Part shown: positions 9,170-18,662 of the stretch, one piece after another
How the letters are laid out: the number at the start of each line of letters is the position of its first letter
How positions within the stretch are numbered: position 1 is the stretch's first letter
Notes under the pieces: generated by a model
The model's database searches: none
The model's input: the letters and a program-made list of their open reading frames with translations, nothing else
What the model was told of the DNA's origin: nothing
DNA from: Litorimonas sp963972195
Lineage (GTDB): Bacteria > Pseudomonadota > Alphaproteobacteria > Caulobacterales > Maricaulaceae
Assembly: GCA_963972195.1 (NCBI GenBank)
Contig: CAXATH010000002.1
Location: forward strand, 372,001 to 436,000
DNA: 64,000 nt
Direction: 5' to 3'
Position numbers and translations under genes: made by a program

Positions 9170-10633
9170 TTATCTAAAGACAGGATCGTCCAAACTTCTG
9201 AGTTTACGTGAATGAAGGGTTCCGCTTTGCGCTTCCCCTTTTAATATAGACATGGCCTCAAGACCAATATTCAAATGTTGCGCGACACGGCTTCGGTAAA
9301 AGGCCTCGGCTGTTCCGGGAAGTTTGATCTCGCCGTGCAGCGGTCTGTCGGAAACGCAGAGGAGCGTTCCATAAGGGACGCGGTAGCGATAGCCATTGGC
9401 GGCAATCGTTGCGCTCTCCATATCAATTGCGATCGCGCGGGATTGATTGAGGCGCGTCCTTAATTTTTCATAGCGCATTTCCCAGTTTCGGTCATCGGTT
9501 GTCACGACTGTTCCCGTGCGGACGTGCCGCTTCATCATTTGTCCCGTCAGAGACATGACGCTGGAAATCGCTTCGGTCAGCGCGATTTGGACCTCGGCAA
9601 TGGTGGGAAGGGGAATGGCAGGAGGTAAGACATCATCAAGGATTTGGTCATCGCGCAAATACGCGTGAGCCAAGACGAAGTCGCCTAAAATTTGAGTTCG
9701 CCTGAGACCGCCGCAATGACCCAACATCAACCAACAATGAGAACGCAAAACAGCGACGTGGTCTGTGATGGTTTTCGCATTTGAGGGGCCAACACCGATA
9801 TTGATAAGGGTAATGCCTTCATTATTCTCGGCAATCAGGTGATAGGCCGGCATTTGCGGACCCTTAAATGCTGGGTCAGACCGATAGTCTTCCGCCTTTT
9901 CAATTACGCCCTGGCCGGGACTGGCAAACCCCGTATAATTGCCCTTTCCGACAACTTTCTTCGCATGCTCGATAAATTCATCCACATAGCGCTGATAGTT
10001 GGTGAATATAACAAATTTTTGAAAATGCTCGGGATTTGTACCGGAATAATGCCGCAGTCTTTGCAGTGAGTAATCGGTTCTAAGAGCCGGGAAGAGGCTT
10101 AGAGGAAGGGGGCGATCACTTGGATGTTCCACCGCACCATCCGCAAGGTCGTCATGGATATGTTTTAGATTTGGAAGCGGGAAATACTCACCTATTCGGG
10201 AGCTATATTCCTTATCCATTTCAAAGGCAGATGGATCGATAGCAAAGGCGACGGGAATGGCGTGATTGCAATAGCCGACATAGTAATCAACATCGTAAGC
10301 CGCTTCGATGCTGGAGAGTTGATCTATCAGATAATCCGCAAAAATTTTTGGATTCGTAATGGAGGTTCCATACCAGCCAGCACCGCGGATACTAACGAAA
10401 GCATAAGGTGAGACGCCGTCTTTTTTCCGAGTTTTAATTTCGACTAAGAGATAAGGATAGCATGGGGTTGCAGAGGCTTCTCTTTTGCCCGTTTTCGCGT
10501 ATTCCCCAAAAGATTTATTTATCTGGGCAATAGCGTCGTCATAGAGAGTTTTCAGCCCGCTTACGACAGCGGATATATCCTCAACCTGCATAAGGTCATC
10601 AAAAAATTCGGGGGGGCTTCCAACTTGGTTCAA
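9170..10633 (-). CDS. amn: AMP nucleosidase
   Basis: Cleaves AMP to adenine and ribose 5-phosphate, linking nucleotide turnover to salvage. The 487-residue product matches the length of bacterial Amn. It has the N-terminal Amn-specific domain and a C-terminal nucleoside phosphorylase-like domain (LINIGVGPSNAKTITDHVAVLRSHCWLMLGHCGG region, described by its ends). The late block AIDMESATIAANGYRYRVPYG is typical of the phosphorylase fold. The start is TTG at 10633 preceded by AAGGAAG; the next in-frame ATG is 14 codons inside. In E. coli amn belongs to the Pho regulon, which fits the phosphatase neighbours. Confidence 0.9.
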   Translation of the reverse strand: MNQVGSPPEFFDDLMQVEDISAVVSGLKTLYDDAIAQINKSFGEYAKTGKREASATPCYPYLLVEIKTRKKDGVSPYAFVSIRGAGWYGTSITNPKIFADYLIDQLSSIEAAYDVDYYVGYCNHAIPVAFAIDPSAFEMDKEYSSRIGEYFPLPNLKHIHDDLADGAVEHPSDRPLPLSLFPALRTDYSLQRLRHYSGTNPEHFQKFVIFTNYQRYVDEFIEHAKKVVGKGNYTGFASPGQGVIEKAEDYRSDPAFKGPQMPAYHLIAENNEGITLINIGVGPSNAKTITDHVAVLRSHCWLMLGHCGGLRRTQILGDFVLAHAYLRDDQILDDVLPPAIPLPTIAEVQIALTEAISSVMSLTGQMMKRHVRTGTVVTTDDRNWEMRYEKLRTRLNQSRAIAIDMESATIAANGYRYRVPYGTLLCVSDRPLHGEIKLPGTAEAFYRSRVAQHLNIGLEAMSILKGEAQSGTLHSRKLRSLDDPVFR

Positions 10634-10758
10634 AATATTCTTCCTTTAATTCAGCGGTTTGAATTGTTCTCAGCTTTGAGCCTGAGTTACAAATAAAATT
10701 TCCGCGTCCTAAAGAGTGTAGACTGTTCTGTCAATGAAAAGGCTGTTTTGAAAATCAT

Positions 10759-12318
10759 TTAAACCTCAAACGCTCCTTGTGTCCCGCTCTCGACCACATA
10801 TTTTTTACGGGTTTGCGCTCGGGCCTTCGGATCATAAACAGACGTCATTTCTTTCATTTCGAATGTCCAGTTCTCTGGCGTCACATTGACAAGGGAGTAC
10901 CCGCGCTTCCGGTCGTCAAAGAAATGGATATGCGGGTTGTCCGGCAACATTTGGGTAAAACGATTATATGCATAGCTATGCGCCGTGACAGAAGTTGTCA
11001 CAAATTCTGTGCCAACTGTTTGAGAGTCGGGATTGCTGTAATCCGTCTTTAGGTCGGCCTGCCACCAACTATGCATATCACCGCCGATAGAGATAAAGTT
11101 TTTTGGTCGGCGTTGTTCAGCGGCTTGAATTATCATGTCACGAGTCGGTTTATATCCGTCCCAGCCGTCACTCCAAGAGGCCGGATTGCCGTCGCGGTCT
11201 TTTTGATAAAGGCGTGAAAATAATGTGGGTTGTGCCAAAACCTCCCATGTCGCGCCAGACCGAAGGAATGATGGCATGAGCCAACGTTCCTGTGCCTTGC
11301 CAAACATGGAACGAGACGGATCGTTCAAGTCAGGACAGTTCACCATTTGCGCGCCGCCGTCCTCAGGTGTTTGGCAGGCCTGATCATCACGGTATTGGCG
11401 GCCATCGGTCAGAGCCATAGTCATCAAATTTCCGTAGTAAAAATAGTCATGCAAACGCATATTTTCGCCGTGAGGACGGCTGCGTAAGCGGACAGGCATG
11501 TGTTCATAATAGGCTTTATATGCGGCGGCGCGGCGGGCCCGCATCTGCTCAAGCGGCATATAGTTTTCATCATTCAGGTCAGCATAATCATTCACGACTT
11601 CATGATCGTCCCAGATGAATATCCAAGGCGCGTGGGCATGGGCCGCCTGAAGAGCGGGATCCGTTTTATATTGCGCATGCAGACGGCGGTAATCGGTCAG
11701 GCTTATCGCTTCTGTTGTGGCTTGCCGCCTAACCTGTGGTCCCCAAGAAGATTCGTAAATGTAATCGCCGAGATGGATAATAAGATCAGGGTCTTGGGCG
11801 ACCATGTCATTATAAGCGTTGAAAAACCCCTGTTCATAATGCTGGCAGGACGCAATGCCAAAACGGAGTTTGTCAACGGGCGCTCCGAACATGGGCGCCG
11901 TCTTGGCACGCCCTGTCGGACTATTTTGTCCGTTGGCGATGAAGCGGTAGTAATATTGTCTTAGAGGCTGAAGGCCTTGAACCTCGACATGGACGCTATG
12001 CGCCCATTGTTTATTTGCAACTGATTGCCCGGCCTTGATAACGCGGGCGAAGTTTTCGTCCTCTGCTACCTGCCACGTCACATTCACAGGAGCTGAAAGA
12101 CCGCCGTCTTCCGCCATGGGCATTGGCGCGAGACGTGTCCATAAAACAAAGCCATCTGAAACCGGATCGCCGGAAGCCACGCCAAGAGGGAATAAATAAT
12201 TCAGTCCTTTTTCGGAACTAGACCCCAGAGACGTTATAGCCGGAGAAGAAGCTGTGGCGCAGGCGGTAAGACTTAGAGCGCTGAGGCCGGATAGAATTTG
12301 GCGGCGGGTGTTAATCAT
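10759..12318 (-). CDS. phoD: Alkaline phosphatase D-type metallophosphatase (PhoD family)
   Basis: Phosphodiesterase/phosphomonoesterase exported to the periplasm or cell surface. The N-terminus combines an Arg pair (TRRQILSG, residues 4-11) and a lipobox-like LTAC (Cys20), consistent with Tat-exported, lipidated PhoD. PhoD motifs are clear: the N-terminal Fn3-like domain (SGDPVSDGFVLWTRLAP), FGIASCQHYEQGFF, HLGDYIYE, WDDHEVVNDYA and GGDMHSWW. The 519-residue length is normal. It lies 90 bp downstream of the TonB-receptor gene, beyond a terminator, so it may have its own promoter or depend on read-through. Confidence 0.92.
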   Translation of the reverse strand: MINTRRQILSGLSALSLTACATASSPAITSLGSSSEKGLNYLFPLGVASGDPVSDGFVLWTRLAPMPMAEDGGLSAPVNVTWQVAEDENFARVIKAGQSVANKQWAHSVHVEVQGLQPLRQYYYRFIANGQNSPTGRAKTAPMFGAPVDKLRFGIASCQHYEQGFFNAYNDMVAQDPDLIIHLGDYIYESSWGPQVRRQATTEAISLTDYRRLHAQYKTDPALQAAHAHAPWIFIWDDHEVVNDYADLNDENYMPLEQMRARRAAAYKAYYEHMPVRLRSRPHGENMRLHDYFYYGNLMTMALTDGRQYRDDQACQTPEDGGAQMVNCPDLNDPSRSMFGKAQERWLMPSFLRSGATWEVLAQPTLFSRLYQKDRDGNPASWSDGWDGYKPTRDMIIQAAEQRRPKNFISIGGDMHSWWQADLKTDYSNPDSQTVGTEFVTTSVTAHSYAYNRFTQMLPDNPHIHFFDDRKRGYSLVNVTPENWTFEMKEMTSVYDPKARAQTRKKYVVESGTQGAFEV

Positions 12319-12350
12319 GTCTATTCCTGAAACAAGGTAGGGGCCTGAAT

Positions 12351-12380
12351 AAAAAAACGGAGGACCGAGGCCCTCCGTTT
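12351..12380 (-). terminator. Intrinsic terminator after the TonB-receptor gene
   Basis: Arms AAACGGAGG (12355-12363) and CCTCCGTTT (12372-12380) form a 9-bp stem with an 8-base loop. On the minus strand it ends in a run of seven T from 12357 to 12351. It sits between the receptor gene and phoD, so expression of phoD from the upstream promoter would be reduced. Confidence 0.85.
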
Positions 12381-12408
12381 ATATCGTTTTATCTAAGCGA
12401 TAACAAAC

Positions 12409-15400
12409 CTAGAAATCGTAAGTTGCTCCGAAACGAACTTCATAAGCAGACGCGTCTGTTGAAGTGGAGAACGGCTGTCCAACCAACAATCCGCGTGGGA
12501 AGCTAGGCTCATCTAACTGACCCCAGTCGCTGTTGATCATGTTCGTGAGGTTATCGATGACCATGAAGACGGTCGCGCGATCATCTGCACGAAGTCCTGG
12601 AAGCTCTTGAGTTAGCTTCAGGTCAACCTTTGTCCATGATGGTCCAGTAAACTCGTTACGCTCTGTGCCAGGAACGAGAACGTTATTGCCTTCTAGGAAC
12701 GGCGTGAAGTTAAACGCGCTGTTTCCAGAGACTGTCCGGCTGTAAGGGCGGCCTGAGCTGTGTTGGAAGAAAACAAACGCTTTAGAGGCATAATCCGCAA
12801 TGAATTCCTTCTCATAACGGTAAGACGCTGTGAAGCGGTGCTTGATGTTATAGTTAGAAGTTGAGGCGACTTGCTCTTGTGGGTCATTAAACGCACGGTT
12901 TGTGTAGTTTGAGAACGCAACAGAACTTGTCATCGGCTGAATATCATTGGCATCCGTATAGGCATAACCTGCTGTGATAGCGTGGTTTTCCCACTGGCGG
13001 TTCAATCCAAGAGAGAAAGCGTATGAGTTGGCTTCTTCGTCTGCATTTGTCAGGACGAAAGCTGGCTCGCGAACACTGTCGTAAGCTGTGTAACCATCTG
13101 CAGTCGTGCCAACAGCTTCCAAGTCAGCCCGGAGGACGATGGCTTGGTTGTTGCTGCGTGAGTACTGAGCGTCAGCTGTGAATGTCCAGATTCCGCCGAA
13201 CAGGTCTTCGCCAGTGTCGAAGCTTGGAGACCATGTAAAGCCAGCTGCGGCTTTCCATTCGGAAGGAATGTCAAAGTCTGGGTCCAGATAGTTAATCTCG
13301 AAGTTGTCACCAACACCGCTGGCAACCGCATCGAACAGCTCAGATGGAACGCCATAACCAGGACCTGCCGGGGCGCCGTCTTCTACGCCTGAATAGACAA
13401 CGTCAGCATCGAATAAGCTACGTGATCCGTCAGTGTAACCGAAGGAGCGACCGCGTTGACCGAATTGAAGAACGTTGTTGGCAGAGAAGTTGTTTGAAAG
13501 CCAAACATTCGGATTGCCGCCGGAGTAGAGCCCTGCGCCGCCGAAAAGCTGCAACTCGGATGAGGCGTCATATGTGAAGCCAAGGCGTGGCTGCAATAGG
13601 CCTTCGCCGTCAAGATTTGTTGAGTTTGAGAAACCGTAATCGGCGACAAAGTCAGCATTCTCTTCTGGTGCATCGTCCGTTGTGTAGAAATCATAACGCA
13701 GACCCGCAACAACCTTCAGGCCGTTTTGGAAGTCATATTCGTCCTGACCATAAATAGTGTTCGTGGCGTAACCCCAAACAGCCGCTGCATCGGCAGGATT
13801 ATTTGACGGTGCATTATTGTAGTAAATTGCGTCAGCAAAACCATTGCGGAAGTTTTCAATTCCATCAAAGCGAATTTCTGTTTCTGTATGCTGAACGAAA
13901 AGGTTGAAAACGTCGAGTTCTTCACGCTCAATACCGCCGGAGAACGTGTGATTACCCGTAATATAGTCAGCCTTAGCTGCCATGGTGATCACTTCATATT
14001 CCAACACATTTGCATGACGAGAGTCATCAGCTCCGAGATATACGTCTACGTCGCCAACAGAGACACGGAATTCACCGAAATCTGTTCCGCCAACAGGATT
14101 AGCGCGGGCGTCGAGGTCAAGATAATTGAAACGTAGCTCAGTAGAGAAGTTCTCAGTCCAATCAGAGTAGAGAGAGCCGGTATATGAGTTTAGTTTTGAT
14201 CCGCGCTCATATAAGTGGTTCGAAAACTCGACTTCGGTGCTGTCGCCGTCAGAACGAACAGTGTTGAAGCCGTCATTGTAGTTATAAACAAATGAAGCGC
14301 GGTGGTTATCCGTGATGTTCCAGTCAAGTTTGACAAGAACTTTTTCGTCTTCGTTCGGATTACTGATCGGAAGCGTTCCTGGATCGTACTGATATTGAGT
14401 TTGAGCAATATTGATGATGTCATCAAGTTGGGCCTGAGTGATCTGGAAGTTACCATTTCCGATAGGCTGCTCGTTGTAAAGGTTCGCACCTTCTAGCTTC
14501 TCATAGGACGTGAAAAAGAACAATTTGTCTTTAATGATCGGTCCACCAACATTGAAACCATAACGGATTTCATCGAATTCGCCGAATTCCACGTCACGAT
14601 CACCAACTCTGTCGCCGCGAAGGCCATCGTCAGTGTAATCAATGAAAGCGCCGCCGTGAATTTCGTTTGTACCGGATTTAGTAACCGCATTGATTTGGCA
14701 AGCTGTGAACCCGCCATACTCAACGTCAAACGGTGCGAGTTCAACAGAAACCTGCTCGATAGCGTCGAACGAGAAAGGCTGGCGTTCTGTCGGATAACCA
14801 TTTGAGTTCAAACCAAATGAGTCGTTCATGCGAACACCGTCAAGTGTCAGAGAGTTAAAACGTGAGCTCTGTCCGGCGCACTGTACAGCGTTGATATCGC
14901 CGCGTGACTCGTCAACATAGATGCGAGGGTCAAGGCGAAGAATGTCAGTGATGTTACGGTTGATAGCTGGCGCGCTTTGAATTGTATCAAGTCCGAAATT
15001 GGCTGATGGGCCAACCGCTACTTCAGCGAGAACATTACGCTGGGCAACAACGATGATTTCATCTGTCACGGAACCGCCTTCAAGGGCGAAATTCAAATTG
15101 GCGGAGCCGCCGAGAGACAAAGAAATGTCTTCCACGCGTTCACCAGTATAGTTGTCTGCAGAAACAGTGACGTTATATGTTCCGCCAACAGGAAGGTTCC
15201 GAGCTGCGAAAGCGCCAACTGAGTCAGTTGTAAGTGAACGGCTCAAACCTGTTGCATTGTTTGTAAGCGTGACACTTGCCCCAGGAATTGGGTTGCCATT
15301 AGTGTTTGTCACATAGCCCTGAACTTCAGAGGTCGTAACCTGAGCAGAGGCAGTTGCCGCCATGCCCATCGTTAGGGCAAACGCGGATGCGCTCATAACG

Positions 15401-15435
15401 GCATTAAAGCCGAGGGATGAAAGAGTGTTTTTCAT
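12409..15435 (-). CDS. TonB-dependent outer-membrane receptor, Oar-like, with N-terminal carboxypeptidase regulatory-like domain
   Basis: Outer-membrane beta-barrel of 1008 residues. A signal peptide ends near ASAQ (about residue 31). A CarboxypepD_reg-like beta-sandwich follows (about 35-115, GYVTNTNGNPIPGASVTLTN). A plug domain (about 130-260, including INAVTKSGTNEIHGGAF) precedes the barrel, which ends with a terminal aromatic (YDF). No ligand can be read from sequence. A Pho-box candidate lies upstream and two phosphatases downstream. I infer uptake or binding of a phosphorus-containing organic molecule under phosphate limitation, though Oar-like receptors have diverse substrates. Confidence 0.85.
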   Translation of the reverse strand: MKNTLSSLGFNAVMSASAFALTMGMAATASAQVTTSEVQGYVTNTNGNPIPGASVTLTNNATGLSRSLTTDSVGAFAARNLPVGGTYNVTVSADNYTGERVEDISLSLGGSANLNFALEGGSVTDEIIVVAQRNVLAEVAVGPSANFGLDTIQSAPAINRNITDILRLDPRIYVDESRGDINAVQCAGQSSRFNSLTLDGVRMNDSFGLNSNGYPTERQPFSFDAIEQVSVELAPFDVEYGGFTACQINAVTKSGTNEIHGGAFIDYTDDGLRGDRVGDRDVEFGEFDEIRYGFNVGGPIIKDKLFFFTSYEKLEGANLYNEQPIGNGNFQITQAQLDDIINIAQTQYQYDPGTLPISNPNEDEKVLVKLDWNITDNHRASFVYNYNDGFNTVRSDGDSTEVEFSNHLYERGSKLNSYTGSLYSDWTENFSTELRFNYLDLDARANPVGGTDFGEFRVSVGDVDVYLGADDSRHANVLEYEVITMAAKADYITGNHTFSGGIEREELDVFNLFVQHTETEIRFDGIENFRNGFADAIYYNNAPSNNPADAAAVWGYATNTIYGQDEYDFQNGLKVVAGLRYDFYTTDDAPEENADFVADYGFSNSTNLDGEGLLQPRLGFTYDASSELQLFGGAGLYSGGNPNVWLSNNFSANNVLQFGQRGRSFGYTDGSRSLFDADVVYSGVEDGAPAGPGYGVPSELFDAVASGVGDNFEINYLDPDFDIPSEWKAAAGFTWSPSFDTGEDLFGGIWTFTADAQYSRSNNQAIVLRADLEAVGTTADGYTAYDSVREPAFVLTNADEEANSYAFSLGLNRQWENHAITAGYAYTDANDIQPMTSSVAFSNYTNRAFNDPQEQVASTSNYNIKHRFTASYRYEKEFIADYASKAFVFFQHSSGRPYSRTVSGNSAFNFTPFLEGNNVLVPGTERNEFTGPSWTKVDLKLTQELPGLRADDRATVFMVIDNLTNMINSDWGQLDEPSFPRGLLVGQPFSTSTDASAYEVRFGATYDF

Positions 15436-15495
15436 GATATAATCTTTACCTTGTGAGATTGCATTTGAAAGTGAGGCGGCTCTTAGTGGCGGCTG

Positions 15496-15513
15496 TTGTC
15501 ACTTTTATGACAG
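15496..15513 (-). promoter_or_regulatory. Pho-box candidate upstream of the TonB receptor
   Basis: On the minus strand this reads CTGTCATAAAAGTGACAA: a perfect first half-site and A-rich spacer of the PhoB consensus (CTGTCAT-AAAA-CTGTCAT) and a second half with three mismatches, in the 11-bp phase expected for PhoB. It is 61 bp upstream of the receptor start. Confidence 0.55.
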
Positions 15514-15714
15514 ACTCGTCATGTTTGGCAGGTGATAAGGGGTAATTTACTGTGAGCAGCTTAAAAAGACTCCAGACTGTGTCCTAAAAGTCACAATAAT
15601 GAGGCATATATTCCTTTTAAGAGGCCACTGAATTAGGACTCGCATCCTTTTAAGATTCGTTTTAGGGCCTAAACGCCGTCGAGGCTGTCATTAAAACATA
15701 AAGAATCGCTGTTT

Positions 15715-16362
15715 ATGTCATTTGTTATCGCTATCGCAGGTGGGAGTTGTTCAGGTAAAACGACCTTAGCCCGTCACCTTCAGCACCGCCTGGGCGGTGA
15801 ACGCTGCCTCGCCATCCGGCAAGACGATTATTATTTTGACATAAGAGAGCGCGATAGTGCGCAAGACCTGCCCAATTTCGATGTTCCCGAGGCATTAGAC
15901 TTCAAGCAGCTCGCCTCTGACATAGCTGCTTTAAAAGCAGGTGAAGCTGTAAAGCTTCCCAATTACGACTTTACGACTCATCAGAGGCGGCATCCCTCTG
16001 AACCATTGAAGCCGCGGCCCTTTATTATCGTGGAAGGTCTCTTGCTTTTGAATGCGGAGGAAATTCGTCCTCTAATTGACCACAGCGTCTATATGAAATG
16101 TAGTTATGAAAAACGGTTTGAACGCCGTCTAGCGCGTGATGTCGCCGAGCGTGGGCGGACGAAAGAATTTGTGCACAAGCAGTTTCATCAAGATGTTGAA
16201 CCGGCTCATCAAACTTATGTCGCGCCTTCTGCCCAGCATGCCAATAAGATTGTCACTCAGGACGAGTACATAAATGATCTTTCGGGCCTTATTGACCGTT
16301 TAGTAAATATTCTGCCAGAGACTGAAGCAAATCCTCTTCCTCAGATGAGCCTTGCGCTTTAG
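15715..16362 (+). CDS. udk: Uridine kinase family protein
   Basis: ATP/GTP-dependent phosphorylation of uridine/cytidine to the monophosphate in pyrimidine salvage. Of 215 residues, the N-terminus is the P-loop GGSCSGKTT (9-17), followed by RQDDYYFD (the substrate/Asp loop) and FDVPEALD, then YDFTTHQRR and FIIVEGLLLL, all typical of the Udk/PRK fold. There is no strong Shine-Dalgarno before ATG 15715. A 21-bp gap separates it from the nucleoside transporter gene, so the kinase would trap the nucleosides imported by that transporter. Confidence 0.85.
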   Translation: MSFVIAIAGGSCSGKTTLARHLQHRLGGERCLAIRQDDYYFDIRERDSAQDLPNFDVPEALDFKQLASDIAALKAGEAVKLPNYDFTTHQRRHPSEPLKPRPFIIVEGLLLLNAEEIRPLIDHSVYMKCSYEKRFERRLARDVAERGRTKEFVHKQFHQDVEPAHQTYVAPSAQHANKIVTQDEYINDLSGLIDRLVNILPETEANPLPQMSLAL

Positions 16363-16383
16363 GCTGATTAGAAAGCGAACCTT

Positions 16384-17616
16384 ATGCATCATCCTGCCTT
16401 CGGCCTTTTCGGTATAGCTCTTATTCTTATTGTTGCGTTTGTCGCCTCCAATAATAAACGGGCCATCAGCCCGCGGATCGTACTTTCCTGTTTTGCCCTC
16501 CAAGTTATGATAGCGGTACTGGTGCTGTATGTGCCATTCGGGAAAGTCGTTTTGCAAGCGATGTCCGAAAAAGTCACAACGCTGCTCAGCTACGCGACGG
16601 CCGGAATAGAAATGGTTTTCGGCGGCTTGGCGGATGAAAGCCTGGGCTTTAGCTTTCTTGTCAGGGTTCTTCCGGTCGTCATTTTCTTCGCCTCCTTAAT
16701 GGAGGTGTTATATCATATGAAATTCATGCAGCTGGTTGTGAAATATGGCGGTAAGGCCATTCACTTTCTGACCGGAACTAAACCGATTGAATCGCTCAAT
16801 GTTGTAGCCAATATTTTCGTGGGGCAAACCGAAGCGCCTCTGACGCTTAAACCTTATCTTCCCAGTATTAACCGGTTTGAGCTTTTCACGATTATGGTGT
16901 CCGGACTGGCCTCCATCGCCGGTACAGTTCTGGCGGGATATATCCAGCTTGGTATTAGCGCCGAATATTTGATCGCGGCGAGTTTCATGTCTGCGCCGGG
17001 CGGATTGTTAATGGCTAAAATTATTATGCCTGACCCTGCGCCTGAACTGGGAGCCAAGAAAGAAGAAGATATTTTCTCGCTCGGCAGATCGACTAAACAT
17101 TCCAACGTCATTATGGCGGCGGCGGTGGGCGCTCAAAATGGTGTCGCTCTCGCGGTAAGCATTGGCGCGATGTTGCTCGCTTTTGTCTCCCTTATAGCTC
17201 TTTGCAATGGACTACTGGGATGGGCTGGCGGTTTCTTTGGTCTGGAAAATTTGAGCGTTCAAAGTATTTTGGGACTCATCTTTGCGCCTGTTATGTACGC
17301 GCTGAACGTGCCTTGGGCCGAAGCTCAGCAGGCGGGCGCAATTTTTGGCGAGAAGGTCGTGTTGAATGAGTTTATTGCCTATATCAGCTTGGTAAATATT
17401 CAGGACCAACTCTCTGATCGCACAGTCATCATTCTCACCTTCGCCCTTTGCGGATTCGCCAATCTGAGTTCGATCGCTATTTTATTGGGTGGTTTAGGGG
17501 CGCTTATTCCCGACCGAATGCCCGAAATAGCCAAAATGGGTGTGAAAGCCGTCTTTGCGGCCTCGCTCGCCAATTTGATGAGTGCGGCCTTAGCGGGAAT
17601 ATTGGTGGCGGTTTAG
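16384..17616 (+). CDS. nupC: Concentrative nucleoside transporter (NupC/CNT family)
   Basis: Inner-membrane, cation-coupled nucleoside importer. The 410-residue hydrophobic protein carries the CNT signatures: NVVANIFVGQTEAPLTLKPYL (about 139-159), SGLASIAGTVLAGYI (about 174-188) and FMSAPGGLLMAKI. A late block (FALCGFANLSSIAILLGG) fits the transport domain. It follows udk directly and converges with the oxygenase gene, overlapping it by 4 bp. Context suggests import of nucleosides freed by the phosphatases upstream. Confidence 0.93.
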   Translation: MHHPAFGLFGIALILIVAFVASNNKRAISPRIVLSCFALQVMIAVLVLYVPFGKVVLQAMSEKVTTLLSYATAGIEMVFGGLADESLGFSFLVRVLPVVIFFASLMEVLYHMKFMQLVVKYGGKAIHFLTGTKPIESLNVVANIFVGQTEAPLTLKPYLPSINRFELFTIMVSGLASIAGTVLAGYIQLGISAEYLIAASFMSAPGGLLMAKIIMPDPAPELGAKKEEDIFSLGRSTKHSNVIMAAAVGAQNGVALAVSIGAMLLAFVSLIALCNGLLGWAGGFFGLENLSVQSILGLIFAPVMYALNVPWAEAQQAGAIFGEKVVLNEFIAYISLVNIQDQLSDRTVIILTFALCGFANLSSIAILLGGLGALIPDRMPEIAKMGVKAVFAASLANLMSAALAGILVAV

Positions 17617-18551
17617 GCCTTGATAAGCCCAATCTCTATCAGACGTTCCGTCAGATAGTCTCCCGCCGTAATAGGCGGCTCGGCCTTACCGCCTTTTTCG
17701 ATACAGCCTTCTATCGGCGTTATCATGGCGTCATTATTCAAATGTAGGAAGAACGGCTTGGAGTAGCGCGGGAATTTTGCGCGTTCGGGGGAGGGGTTCA
17801 GAACGCGGTGGGTCGTTGAGGGCAAAAGACCCGCCGTCATACGCTGCAACATATCTCCAACGTTGACCACAACGGCGCCCTCCGGTGCGTTAATGTCCAT
17901 CCACTCTCCGGATCGGTGCTTTGCCTGAAGGCCGGCTTCTTCGGCGCCGAGTAGAAGGGTAATCAGATTGATGTCTTCATGTGCGCCTGCGCGAACGCTG
18001 CCTTCGGGCTGCGGTTTGGTCTGCGGTGGGTAATGAAGAAGTCGCAGAATAGAGTTTCCAACATTTATCTTGTCTTCAAACCAGTCTTCTTTCAAATCAA
18101 GATAGAGCGCAACGGCCCGTAAAAGGTCGGCGCCGAATTTATCCAATTCTTCGTAAAGCGCGCGAGTATCCTCGTCGAAAGTGTTGAGCTCTTTGACGGA
18201 GGGCGTGTCCTTCATCGTTTTCCGGTAAGGAGATCCTTCGGGTAGGGCCCGTCCCGTATGCCAGAACTCTTTCAAGTCCGCCTGTGATTTACCTTTGGCA
18301 TTTTCCGTCATGAAAGGGGAGTGCCCGCGTTGATGCCCGTCTTCCGGGTCAGCATATTGACGTTTTATGTCCTCAGGCAGCGCGAAAAACTCTTTCGCAG
18401 CGTTGTCCGCTTCATCGATGACGGCTTCGGGAATGGTGTGGTCCGAAATAACGGCGAAACCGGTTTCGCGGAAAGATTCCCCAAATTTTTTGGCGAAAGC
18501 CTCTTTTTCTTTTTTCCAGAGATTGAAGCTAATGGGCTCAATTTTTATCAT
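17613..18551 (-). CDS. 2-oxoglutarate/Fe(II)-dependent oxygenase, isopenicillin N synthase-like family
   Basis: Non-haem iron dioxygenase of 312 residues. The N-terminal DIOX_N-type domain (about 5-115) precedes the jelly-roll core. The iron facial triad is visible: His191 and Asp193 in AHEDIN, and His248 in STTHRV. The 2-oxoglutarate-binding RxS motif is Arg262-Tyr-Ser264. The substrate cannot be read from sequence. It is flanked by nupC and a ribokinase-like gene in a nucleoside-salvage region, and the wider family includes thymine 7-hydroxylase, so a base or nucleoside substrate is a reasonable but unproven inference. Confidence 0.85.
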   Translation of the reverse strand: MIKIEPISFNLWKKEKEAFAKKFGESFRETGFAVISDHTIPEAVIDEADNAAKEFFALPEDIKRQYADPEDGHQRGHSPFMTENAKGKSQADLKEFWHTGRALPEGSPYRKTMKDTPSVKELNTFDEDTRALYEELDKFGADLLRAVALYLDLKEDWFEDKINVGNSILRLLHYPPQTKPQPEGSVRAGAHEDINLITLLLGAEEAGLQAKHRSGEWMDINAPEGAVVVNVGDMLQRMTAGLLPSTTHRVLNPSPERAKFPRYSKPFFLHLNNDAMITPIEGCIEKGGKAEPPITAGDYLTERLIEIGLIKA

Positions 18552-18662
18552 AACGGATCACTTATTTTCTCCGCCTGTCATTTAGCGGGAATCGGAACTA
18601 GCACGAGCGCGACCCAAATTAAAATAGCTTTTGAAGTTGGCTTGCATATCCTAAAGACAATT

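Noticed and set aside
10720..10745. CTGTT/CTGTC repeats upstream of amn
   Set aside because: The spacing is not the 11-bp phase expected for PhoB and the matches are weak.
15686..15704. Half Pho-box (CTGTCATTAAA) upstream of udk
   Set aside because: Only the first half-site matches; the second half is poor, so it is not called as a PhoB site.
18321..18662. N-terminal extension of the ribokinase-like frame
   Set aside because: It runs through the oxygenase gene on the other strand; the family N-terminus starts at 18663.
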